DNA from: CAZIWJ01 sp964542855
GTDB lineage: Bacteria; Bacteroidota; Bacteroidia; Cytophagales; Cyclobacteriaceae
Length of the DNA: 5,253 nucleotides
Reading direction: 5' to 3'
Assembly: GCA_964542855.1 (NCBI GenBank)
Contig: CAZIWJ010000242.1
Coordinates: 1-5,253, forward strand
This document shows, in pieces, positions 1-5,253 of the stretch (position 1 is the stretch's first letter; each line of letters begins with the position of its first letter). The position numbers and the translations under genes are program-made. The notes beneath the pieces are model-generated. The model had not been told where the DNA came from, did no database searches, and saw only the letters and a program-made list of their open reading frames with translations.

Positions 1-1166
1 TCGGAAAATGGTTAGAACGGGTAGGTCCTCGCATGGCTATGTTTGCTTCTGCGGTTTGCTTTTCCGGTGGTTTTGTTATTTCAGCCATTGGCGTGGCCAC
101 TCACAGTATTATGCTGGTATACCTCGGGCACGGCGTGCTGGGCGGAATTGGCCTTGGCTTGGGTTACATCTCACCAGTGTCTACGCTAATTAAGTGGTTT
201 CCCGATCGCCCCGGCCTGGCAACCGGTATGGCGATTATGGGCTTTGGTGGTGGCGCCATGATTGCTTCGCCTTTATCAGTAGCCCTGATGGATTTCTTTT
301 CCGGACCCGAAAGCGTGGGTGTAGCGCAAACCTTCCTGGTTATGGGAGCCCTTTATTTCCTATTCATGATGTTTGGGGTATTCACCGTTCGTATTCCGGC
401 CCCGGGCTGGAAACCGGAAGGATATGTTCCGCCGGCCAAGAGCAACAAAATGATTACCGATGCTAATGTAGATGCCGATACGGCCATTAAAACCCCGCAG
501 TTCTGGCTGGTGTTTGCCGTACTCATGTTAAATGTAACCGCCGGTATTGGCGTACTGGGGCAGGCCTCGGTGATGATCCAGGAGATGTTTTCGGTCGATA
601 CCGTTGGCCAGGGCGCTGCTATTACCGCCGCTGCTGCCGCCGGGTTCGTAGGGCTGCTGAGCCTGTTTAATATGGTTGGCCGCTTTTTCTGGTCTTCCAT
701 TTCCGATAAAATTGGGAGAAAAAATACCTACAGCATCTTCTTCATCCTGGGAGCAGTGCTATATTTTGCCGCTCCTACTCTTGGTAATATGGGCAGTACA
801 GTAGGTTTCATCCTGGCTTTCTGTGTTATCATTAGTATGTATGGTGGAGGCTTTGCCACGGTTCCCGCATACTTACGCGATTTGTTCGGAACCATGCAGG
901 TTGGTGCCATTCACGGCCGTTTGCTGCTGGCCTGGTCGCTGGCCGCCGTATTTGGCCCAACGCTGATCAATTACCTGCGGGCGTACCAGATTGAAACTGT
1001 GGGCCTTCCTGCCTCACAGGCTTATTCATTTACCATGTATATCATGGCCGGGCTACTCATTGTAGGGTTCATCTGTAACGTTATGGTGAAACCAGTTGCT
1101 GAAAAGTACCACTACAAAGCCCAGAACGTGGAAAAAGCTAATGTAGAACTTAAAACCGCAAAATAG
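1..1166 (+). CDS. OFA-family MFS transporter (oxalate/formate antiporter type, YhjX-like), 5' end outside window
   Basis: Inner-membrane secondary transporter, probably for a small carboxylate such as formate, oxalate, pyruvate or lactate; the exact substrate cannot be read. The frame is open from base 3, before the first ATG at 33, and begins with the TM2-TM3 loop motif GKWLERVGPR, so the true start and TM1-TM2 lie upstream. Ten hydrophobic segments remain, fitting TM3-TM12. Counting from the Met at 33, typical features are GYISPVSTLIKWFPDR (44-59), GLATG and GFGGGA (61-75), the long central loop (about 118-155), the second loop motif SDKIGRK (224-230), HGRLLLAWS (294-302) and a CNVMVKP end (348-354). 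Arg217 in NMVGRFFW appears to align with the carboxylate-binding Arg272 of OxlT, whereas the OxlT Lys355 position seems to be a non-basic residue; both alignments are from memory. The stop is TAG. A small membrane gene follows after four bases and is probably cotranscribed. Family is sure; substrate is not. Confidence 0.9.
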   Translation, partial: GKWLERVGPRMAMFASAVCFSGGFVISAIGVATHSIMLVYLGHGVLGGIGLGLGYISPVSTLIKWFPDRPGLATGMAIMGFGGGAMIASPLSVALMDFFSGPESVGVAQTFLVMGALYFLFMMFGVFTVRIPAPGWKPEGYVPPAKSNKMITDANVDADTAIKTPQFWLVFAVLMLNVTAGIGVLGQASVMIQEMFSVDTVGQGAAITAAAAAGFVGLLSLFNMVGRFFWSSISDKIGRKNTYSIFFILGAVLYFAAPTLGNMGSTVGFILAFCVIISMYGGGFATVPAYLRDLFGTMQVGAIHGRLLLAWSLAAVFGPTLINYLRAYQIETVGLPASQAYSFTMYIMAGLLIVGFICNVMVKPVAEKYHYKAQNVEKANVELKTAK

Positions 1167-1170
1167 TATC

Positions 1171-1290
1171 ATGGAAAACCAGTCAAAAACTTCACCAGCA
1201 GCCATTGCCCTCGCCTGGGCGTTCGTTAGTATTCCCCTCATCTGGGGAGTAGCCCAGGTAATTATTAAAACTTTTGCCATTTTCGCTTAG
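1171..1290 (+). CDS. MFS transporter small subunit (39 aa, single membrane helix)
   Basis: A 39-residue protein starting MENQSKTSPAAIALAW, with a short polar N-terminus and one hydrophobic helix from about residue 10 to 38. The core AWAFVSIPLIWGVAQ, followed by a lysine in a hydrophobic tail (IIKTFAIF), fits the pattern AW-x-x-V-x-IPL-x-WG-V seen in the short proteins annotated as 'MFS transporter small subunit', which are encoded directly after OFA-type antiporters. The ATG lies four bases after the stop of the transporter gene and a strong terminator follows, so the two form one transcription unit. The likely role, inferred from context, is a partner or stabiliser of the transporter in the membrane; I know of no established biochemical activity. 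It is shorter than usual ORF cut-offs and easily missed. No Shine-Dalgarno sequence is visible, consistent with translational coupling or with Bacteroidota habits. Confidence 0.82.
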   Translation: MENQSKTSPAAIALAWAFVSIPLIWGVAQVIIKTFAIFA

Positions 1291-1318
1291 CTAAACTATA
1301 TCCACCAGCGAAAATTTG

Positions 1319-1355
1319 AATAACGGAGTTACCAGGCCTGACTCCGTTATTTTTT
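1319..1355 (+). terminator. Intrinsic terminator after the transporter/small subunit unit
   Basis: A perfect 11-bp stem joins AATAACGGAGT (1319-1329) to ACTCCGTTATT (1341-1351), with an 11-base loop containing AGGCCT and a following T run (1350-1355). It sits 28 bases after the small subunit stop and 76 bases before the regulator start. It therefore separates the two transcription units and implies that the regulator has its own promoter within about 1356-1431. I could not identify that promoter with confidence. Confidence 0.88.
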
Positions 1356-1431
1356 ATATTTAGTTAGTTCAGTTGAACATGAGTAATATGTTTACTATTT
1401 TCTTACTTTTTAAGACTAACTGTACTTTTTC

Positions 1432-2550
1432 ATGTCTCCCGATCAGTCTTCTTCCATCCGAGAATACATTAATAAGTTATATAGCTTGCTAGAAGAGCAG
1501 TCTGCCAGCAATGCAAAAAAAGTGCTGCACGCCCTGGATTATGCCGAAAAGGTAATACCCGAACAGATAAAAGAGTATGACAACCAGCAGATTACCGTTA
1601 TGGCTATTAACCAGCTTACCAACGTTCAGGTTAAAGTAGATATTCCGGTGTGGTGCCTGGGTAATCTGAAGCTGCACTACAATAAAAAACTGGTTGATGA
1701 CATCCAGTATGCCACTGGCAGCACTGCTACTTTATTTCAGAAAATTCCTCAGGGCTATTTACGAATCGCAACCAACGTTCGCCAGAAAGACGGTACGCGG
1801 GCCGTAAACACCTACATTCCCGATACCTCCCCTGTGATTCAGGCCATAGAAAACGGAGATCAATACGTTGGAAAGGCTTTTGTAGTCGATAACTGGTACA
1901 CCACTGCTTACCGGCCGGTTTACATTGAAGGCGAAATAAAAGGTATGATTTACTGCGGGGTGAAAGAAGCAACCAACCAGATGGAAGGCTTTTATTTCAA
2001 CAACCAGCACGAAACGCTAATCGATATTCTTTCTCTTTTATTCCAGTCGAATCCGGATGCAGGAGAAGAAGTGGTTAACCAGTTGATCCATTTTACTTCC
2101 GATGAAAAAAAGGAAGATGATAACAGCAAACTGCTCAACCTGGGTTTGCGTCAGCTCATTGTGTTGCTCATACAGGCCCGAAGCCGAAGGAATATGCTCA
2201 CCGACCCTAAAGACCAGCAGGTATTCAGCCGCCTGCAAAACACTGCCACTTACATCCGGGGAAACCTGGAACAGGACATCCAGATTAACGAGTTGGCAAA
2301 CCAGGCGCACATGAGCCAGTCGACCTTTTTCCGGCTGTTCAAGCAGCAGTACGGCCAAACCCCCACCGAATTTATTAATAAAGAGCGAATAGAAAGGGCC
2401 AGGAGGCTTTTGCGTAAAGATGGTAAGTCGGTAACCGATGTATGTTACGAGGTGGGCTATAACAATACCTCTTATTTCATTCAGCAGTTTAAACAGCGCT
2501 ACGGAGTTACACCCAAGCAGTTTTGCAAAGAGAATGAGAATACTGTCTGA
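1432..2550 (+). CDS. AraC/XylS-family transcription regulator with N-terminal Cache-type sensor domain
   Basis: A 372-residue DNA-binding regulator. Residues about 55-180 resemble the single Cache (Cache_3/Cache_2 type) sensor of methyl-accepting chemotaxis proteins: ATLFQK, then GYLRIATNVRQKDGTRAV (108-125), TYIP, a short SPVIQAIENG helix, the VGKAFVVDNWYTTAYRPV stretch (146-163) and a closing GEIKGMIYCGVKE (167-179). Residues about 180-265 are helical linker. Residues about 268-366 form the double helix-turn-helix of AraC proteins, with INELANQAHMSQSTFFRLFK (first HTH), RIERARRLL, and VTDVCYEVGYNNTSYFIQQF ahead of GVTPKQF. There is no signal peptide or membrane segment, so the sensor is presumably cytoplasmic, which is unusual because most Cache domains are extracytoplasmic. 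ATG 1432 is the first start after an in-frame TAA at 1417. The ligand is probably a small organic acid or similar metabolite (inference). The OFA transporter just upstream is a plausible target. Confidence 0.9.
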   Translation: MSPDQSSSIREYINKLYSLLEEQSASNAKKVLHALDYAEKVIPEQIKEYDNQQITVMAINQLTNVQVKVDIPVWCLGNLKLHYNKKLVDDIQYATGSTATLFQKIPQGYLRIATNVRQKDGTRAVNTYIPDTSPVIQAIENGDQYVGKAFVVDNWYTTAYRPVYIEGEIKGMIYCGVKEATNQMEGFYFNNQHETLIDILSLLFQSNPDAGEEVVNQLIHFTSDEKKEDDNSKLLNLGLRQLIVLLIQARSRRNMLTDPKDQQVFSRLQNTATYIRGNLEQDIQINELANQAHMSQSTFFRLFKQQYGQTPTEFINKERIERARRLLRKDGKSVTDVCYEVGYNNTSYFIQQFKQRYGVTPKQFCKENENTV

Positions 2551-2561
2551 AAAGAAGCGCA

Positions 2562-3647
2562 CTAATATTCATCCATCGCCCTAATTAAAACCATGGCAAA
2601 CACATCTACACGCTCCTCAAACTCCAGGAAAGGACTCTTACCGGCGTCTTTCTGCACGTCTACCCCATTCTGAAATGGATTTACTTCCAAAATCCGGTTC
2701 AGGCGGATTCGCTTGTTGCCCCGGCTGCCCATGAAGATTATGCGCTTGTTCGTAAGGTACAGCCGGCCGGTATCGATATACTTTAGTACATCATCAGATA
2801 CTTTCTGCACCCCAATGTTGCCCGTACGGTAGTATAGTCCTTTGGCAATTTTTATGCGGGCCGACAACCCGCCGTAATTGTAACTACGGGTTACCCGGCG
2901 GTGTTCGTACCAGTTTACTACCGTTTTAAAATAGAGCTTTTCCGTTTTGTATAAATTAATATCTGGTTCCAGGGTAGGTAACTCCCCGTTTTCTATTTGC
3001 CAGAACAGGCGCATCTTGTTAAGCGCCGACCTGCTTTTTTCGTTTAGCTGAATTTCAATGCCCAGGCTCTCGGCAATAGCCTCCATCTCCTCGTCTTCTG
3101 CTTCGCTGAGCAGGTTATCGGCCGTAGCCTCATCCATGTAGGCCTGCAAATATTCCCGGGCGTGTTTCGCATAAATGTTCTCAGCTACCCGATCGGGAAG
3201 CAACAGGGATTTTTTTAACCGATCCAGGTTTTGTTCTTCTTTATCTGACAACCTGCCATCGGCAATGTTATCTTTTACCCGGCGATTATAAATGGGTCTT
3301 CCCGCTTCTTCCACCAGGGTATTCACTTCCCGTTGTGAAAGAAAAAGCAACTTTCGTAAATGAGCCAACTCGGCCATTTCCTGCTCTGACAGGGCTTCAT
3401 CCTGCAGGCAATGTTCGAGGTAAAAACGGAACAACTCCTTTCGTTCGCCGGTAAATTTGTTCCTCAGGTTAACCTTGTAATCATCGGCCACGGCCATCAC
3501 TTCATCGAGCGAAAGCTGCGTAATATTATCCTGGTATTGCTCCAGCAAATTGTTCACCGCTACCAGGGCGTTTTCTTTTGGAGTGAGTTTAAATAACTTT
3601 TGAAGGATATTCGGTTGGTGGTATTGTCGGTATTTGTAGATACTCAT
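2562..3647 (-). CDS. Protein of unknown function with three TerB/Tic110-like acidic helical repeats and a C-terminal PH/GRAM-like domain
   Basis: A 361-residue protein with no signal peptide and no membrane segment, so probably cytoplasmic. The N-terminal two thirds is charged and helical. Three segments repeat a pattern of acidic residues, Leu-Ser, then acidic helix: LQDEALSEQEMAELAHLRKL (81-100), IADGRLSDKEEQNLDRLKKS (128-147) and TADNLLSEAEDEEMEAIAES (175-194). This style is common in TerB-like and Tic110-like helical domains. The C-terminal part (about 235-361) looks like a beta-rich bacterial PH/GRAM-type module: RIKIAKGLYYRTGNIG (264-279), DTGRLYLTNKRIIFMGSRGN (292-311), a basic IRLNRILEV strand, then NGVDVQKDAGKSPFLEF (327-343) and a final helix. 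Such modules often bind lipids or proteins, but no function can be assigned here. ATG 3647 is forced as the first start by an in-frame TGA 15 bases upstream. The stop faces the regulator stop across 11 bases. The gene is divergent from the sugar porter. Confidence 0.85.
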   Translation of the reverse strand: MSIYKYRQYHQPNILQKLFKLTPKENALVAVNNLLEQYQDNITQLSLDEVMAVADDYKVNLRNKFTGERKELFRFYLEHCLQDEALSEQEMAELAHLRKLLFLSQREVNTLVEEAGRPIYNRRVKDNIADGRLSDKEEQNLDRLKKSLLLPDRVAENIYAKHAREYLQAYMDEATADNLLSEAEDEEMEAIAESLGIEIQLNEKSRSALNKMRLFWQIENGELPTLEPDINLYKTEKLYFKTVVNWYEHRRVTRSYNYGGLSARIKIAKGLYYRTGNIGVQKVSDDVLKYIDTGRLYLTNKRIIFMGSRGNKRIRLNRILEVNPFQNGVDVQKDAGKSPFLEFEERVDVFAMVLIRAMDEY

Positions 3648-3668
3648 GCAGGTAGAATTATATCATTG

Positions 3669-3776
3669 ATGACCTGAATTTGAATTGCGTATTTCGGCTC
3701 AGCACTTATTTAAATTTTGTTTTTGTTGGCGAAAATTCAATATTTAATAGCTGAATGAGACAATTTTTCAGGTCAT
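3669..3776. repeat. 10-bp perfect inverted repeat in the divergent intergenic region
   Basis: ATGACCTGAA at 3669-3678 is the exact reverse complement of TTCAGGTCAT at 3767-3776, with 88 bases between the arms. Inside it, TTGAATT (3680-3686) and AATTCAA (3734-3740) form a second pair. The left arm lies just upstream of the minus-strand gene start. It could be a pair of operator half-sites or a long hairpin in a 5' leader. A 10-bp match can also arise by chance in this amount of DNA, so its function is uncertain. Confidence 0.35.
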
Positions 3777-3941
3777 GGCTAACCTAACGGCAGGTAAAAC
3801 TGGTAAGTTACAGCGATTAAAAAGGGATTTACAGCCCAATGGATAAAGTTTTAATAAGCTCTTATTTCCTGCAAGTATTCCTGAAGCCAATGTATATCAT
3901 ATAAAAGTACTTATATTAGCTTAGTGGAATTATGCAATATT

Positions 3942-3969
3942 TTGCAACGTACAGGGGTAATAGTTTTTG
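3942..3969 (+). promoter_or_regulatory. Possible Bacteroidota-type promoter for the sugar porter gene
   Basis: TTG at 3942-3944 is followed after 16 bases by TAGTTTTTG (3961-3969), close to the Bacteroidota housekeeping consensus TTG, about 17-20 bases, TAnnTTTG, but with one extra T in the second element and a slightly short spacer. Transcription would then begin near 3975, giving a leader of about 50 bases before TTG 4024. This would place the alternative TTG at 3967 outside the transcript. It is a weak match read by eye. Confidence 0.3.
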
Positions 3970-4023
3970 ACCCTTATTAATTATTCTAAAATTAATTTAA
4001 CACCGCACAATACACCCGGAATT

Positions 4024-5253
4024 TTGGAAACAACAAAAACTACTGCAACGGAAGTATCTTTCAACACTGTCTACATTATTCTTATTACCCTGGTTGCCAC
4101 CCTCGGTGGCTTTCTGTTTGGTTTCGACAGTGGGGTAATTAACGGAACTGTTAAAGGACTTGAAGCGGCCTTTAATGCTGAAGAAATCGGTAGTGGATTT
4201 AACGTGGCCAGTATGCTGCTGGGCTGTGCCGTAGGGGCATTCTTTGCCGGCCAGCTGGCCGATGCTTACGGTCGACGATCCATGCTGAGGGTAGCTGCCA
4301 TGATGTTTATCGTCTCGGCCTGGGGATCGGGAATTTCTACTTCTTCGCCCGAATTTATTGTATACCGAATTCTCGGAGGGCTGGCCGTTGGAGCAGCTTC
4401 GGTAATGGCCCCGGCTTACATTAGTGAAATTGCCCCGGCCAAGTTCCGCGGTGCACTGGCAACGGTACAGCAGATCGCCATTATTTTCGGCCTCTTCTTT
4501 TCTTTCCTGAGTAATTACTTCCTGGCCGACCTGTCGGGAAGTGCCCTCAACCCGTTCTGGTGGGGTTATGATACCTGGCGGTGGATGTTCTGGATAGAAC
4601 TGATCCCGGCTTCGGTATTTCTGCTTTCCCTGTTTTTCATTCCTGAATCGCCCCGTTACCTGGTTTCAGCGCGTAAAAAAGAGGCCGCCCGCAAGGTGAT
4701 GTCGGCCATCTACGGGCCTGAAACCGGATCCAGGAAGGTAGAGGAAATTGATGCTTCGCTCGACGGCAATTACGAGCGGCCTAAACTGAGAGATATTTAC
4801 GATAAGGCCCGTAGTCGCATTCGCCCGATTGTTTGGGTAGGCATCGGGCTGGCCGTACTCCAGCAACTGGTTGGTATAAACGTGGTGTTCTACTACGGAG
4901 CAGTATTGTGGCAGGCCGTTGGCTTCGGTGAAAGTGATGCGTTGCTGATTAATGTGGTTTCCGGCGGATTAAGCATCGGTGCCGTTATGGTATCATTGCT
5001 GCTTATCGACCGGCTGGGCCGCAAGCCAATTCTCATGATCGGCTCCGTAGGTATGACCATCGCCCTGGTTACCGTTGCCGGCGCTTTTTCAACCGGGTTG
5101 CTAACCGCTGATAACACCCTCAAGCTAAGCGATAATATGGGCAAAGTGGCCCTGGTGGCTGCCAACCTGTACGTGGTATTCTTTAATTTTTCCTGGGGCC
5201 CTGTAATGTGGGTGATGTTGGGAGAAATGTTCCCTAACAACCTGCGGGGGTCC
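4024..5253 (+). CDS. Sugar porter family MFS transporter (sugar:proton symporter type), 3' end outside window
   Basis: Inner-membrane sugar transporter of the XylE/GLUT-like family; 410 codons are visible, with the last part (about TM11-TM12) beyond the edge. Counting from the TTG start, the hallmarks in order are GGFLFGFDSGVING (28-41, TM1), GQLADAYGRR (76-85, TM2-TM3 loop, with Ala where Arg is usual), APAYISEIAPAKFRG (135-149), PESPRYL (207-213, end of TM6), QQLVGINVVFYYGA (280-293, TM7), DRLGRKP (329-335, TM8-TM9 loop) and SWGPVMWVMLGEMFP (390-404, TM10). QQLVGIN corresponds to the sugar-binding QQ-x-x-GIN of the family; the sugar itself cannot be predicted. The frame is open from 3964 but has no ATG near the expected start. 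TTG 4024 gives METTKTTATEVSFNTVYIIL, the right N-terminal length before TM1; ATT 4021 or TTG 3967 are less likely. No Shine-Dalgarno sequence is seen. No neighbouring sugar-catabolic gene is in view. Confidence 0.9.
   Translation, partial: METTKTTATEVSFNTVYIILITLVATLGGFLFGFDSGVINGTVKGLEAAFNAEEIGSGFNVASMLLGCAVGAFFAGQLADAYGRRSMLRVAAMMFIVSAWGSGISTSSPEFIVYRILGGLAVGAASVMAPAYISEIAPAKFRGALATVQQIAIIFGLFFSFLSNYFLADLSGSALNPFWWGYDTWRWMFWIELIPASVFLLSLFFIPESPRYLVSARKKEAARKVMSAIYGPETGSRKVEEIDASLDGNYERPKLRDIYDKARSRIRPIVWVGIGLAVLQQLVGINVVFYYGAVLWQAVGFGESDALLINVVSGGLSIGAVMVSLLLIDRLGRKPILMIGSVGMTIALVTVAGAFSTGLLTADNTLKLSDNMGKVALVAANLYVVFFNFSWGPVMWVMLGEMFPNNLRGS

Larger units (their letters stand above)
3648..4023. 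other. AT-rich divergent intergenic region (376 bases)
   Basis: This region separates two divergent genes and must hold the 5' control regions of both. It is visibly more AT-rich than the coding DNA, especially from about 3841 to 4010. It contains a 10-bp inverted repeat (3669-3678 with 3767-3776), a weaker nested one (3680-3686 with 3734-3740), and a possible promoter for the right-hand gene near 3942-3969. I see no tRNA, terminator with a T run, riboswitch or convincing gene. Two very short ATG frames (23 and 21 codons) overlap at 3839-3846 but carry no recognisable signal. Confidence 0.7.

Noticed and set aside
353..700. 115-residue minus-strand frame inside the OFA transporter gene
   Set aside because: Antisense shadow of a strongly supported transporter frame, with no recognisable motifs.
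1053..1280. 75-residue minus-strand frame across the transporter end and small subunit
   Set aside because: It overlaps two sense genes that fit their families, and its C-terminal half is low-complexity hydrophobic sequence mirrored from the sense strand.
2038..2562. 174-residue open frame on the minus strand opposite the regulator
   Set aside because: It lies wholly antisense to the well-supported Cache-AraC gene and its translation has no domain pattern; it is a shadow of that gene.
3713..3737. AATTTT...AAAATT hairpin near a T-rich run, considered as a terminator
   Set aside because: Only six A/T pairs with no G/C stem, too weak, and not located after any gene end.
3775..3904. Two very short overlapping ATG frames (23 and 21 codons) in the intergenic region
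   Set aside because: No ribosome binding site, no recognisable protein pattern, and AT-rich surroundings where short frames arise easily; they could only be kept if conserved in relatives.
4893..5240. 115-residue minus-strand frame inside the sugar porter gene
   Set aside because: Antisense to a frame carrying all the sugar porter hallmarks; its composition is what the reverse of a membrane protein gene produces.

Overview
The window looks like a moderate-GC chromosomal segment from a member of the Bacteroidota or a close relative such as Balneolota. This is an inference from protein style, from the absence of clear Shine-Dalgarno sequences before every start, and from a possible promoter of the TTG...TAnnTTTG type. 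I cannot name a genus. There is no sign of phage, insertion sequences, CRISPR, tRNA or rRNA.

Left part (1-1431): the 3' end of a major facilitator superfamily (MFS) transporter of the oxalate/formate antiporter (OFA) family, which includes YhjX-like proteins. Four bases after its stop is a 39-codon gene for a one-helix membrane protein that matches the 'MFS transporter small subunit' type known beside such transporters. A strong intrinsic terminator at about 1319-1355 ends this two-gene unit.

Middle part (1432-3647): on the same strand, a transcription regulator combines a single Cache-type sensor domain with an AraC/XylS DNA-binding domain and has no visible membrane segment. It meets a minus-strand gene tail to tail, with 11 bases between the stop codons. 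That gene encodes a 361-residue protein of unknown function with three spaced acidic helical repeats (TerB/Tic110-like in style) and a C-terminal domain resembling bacterial PH/GRAM domains.

Right part (3648-5253): an AT-rich divergent intergenic region of 376 bases is followed by a sugar porter family MFS symporter. It has no ATG start; TTG at 4024 is the best choice. It runs off the right edge after 410 codons.

Working together: the OFA transporter and its small partner probably move a small carboxylate. The adjacent Cache-AraC protein is a natural candidate to sense a small organic acid in the cytoplasm and control that transporter. This rests only on adjacency and on what Cache domains usually bind. 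The minus-strand gene and the sugar porter have no evident functional link to the first group. I found no clearly new system. The most unusual items are the soluble Cache-AraC fusion, the tiny transporter partner, and the repeat plus PH-like protein.
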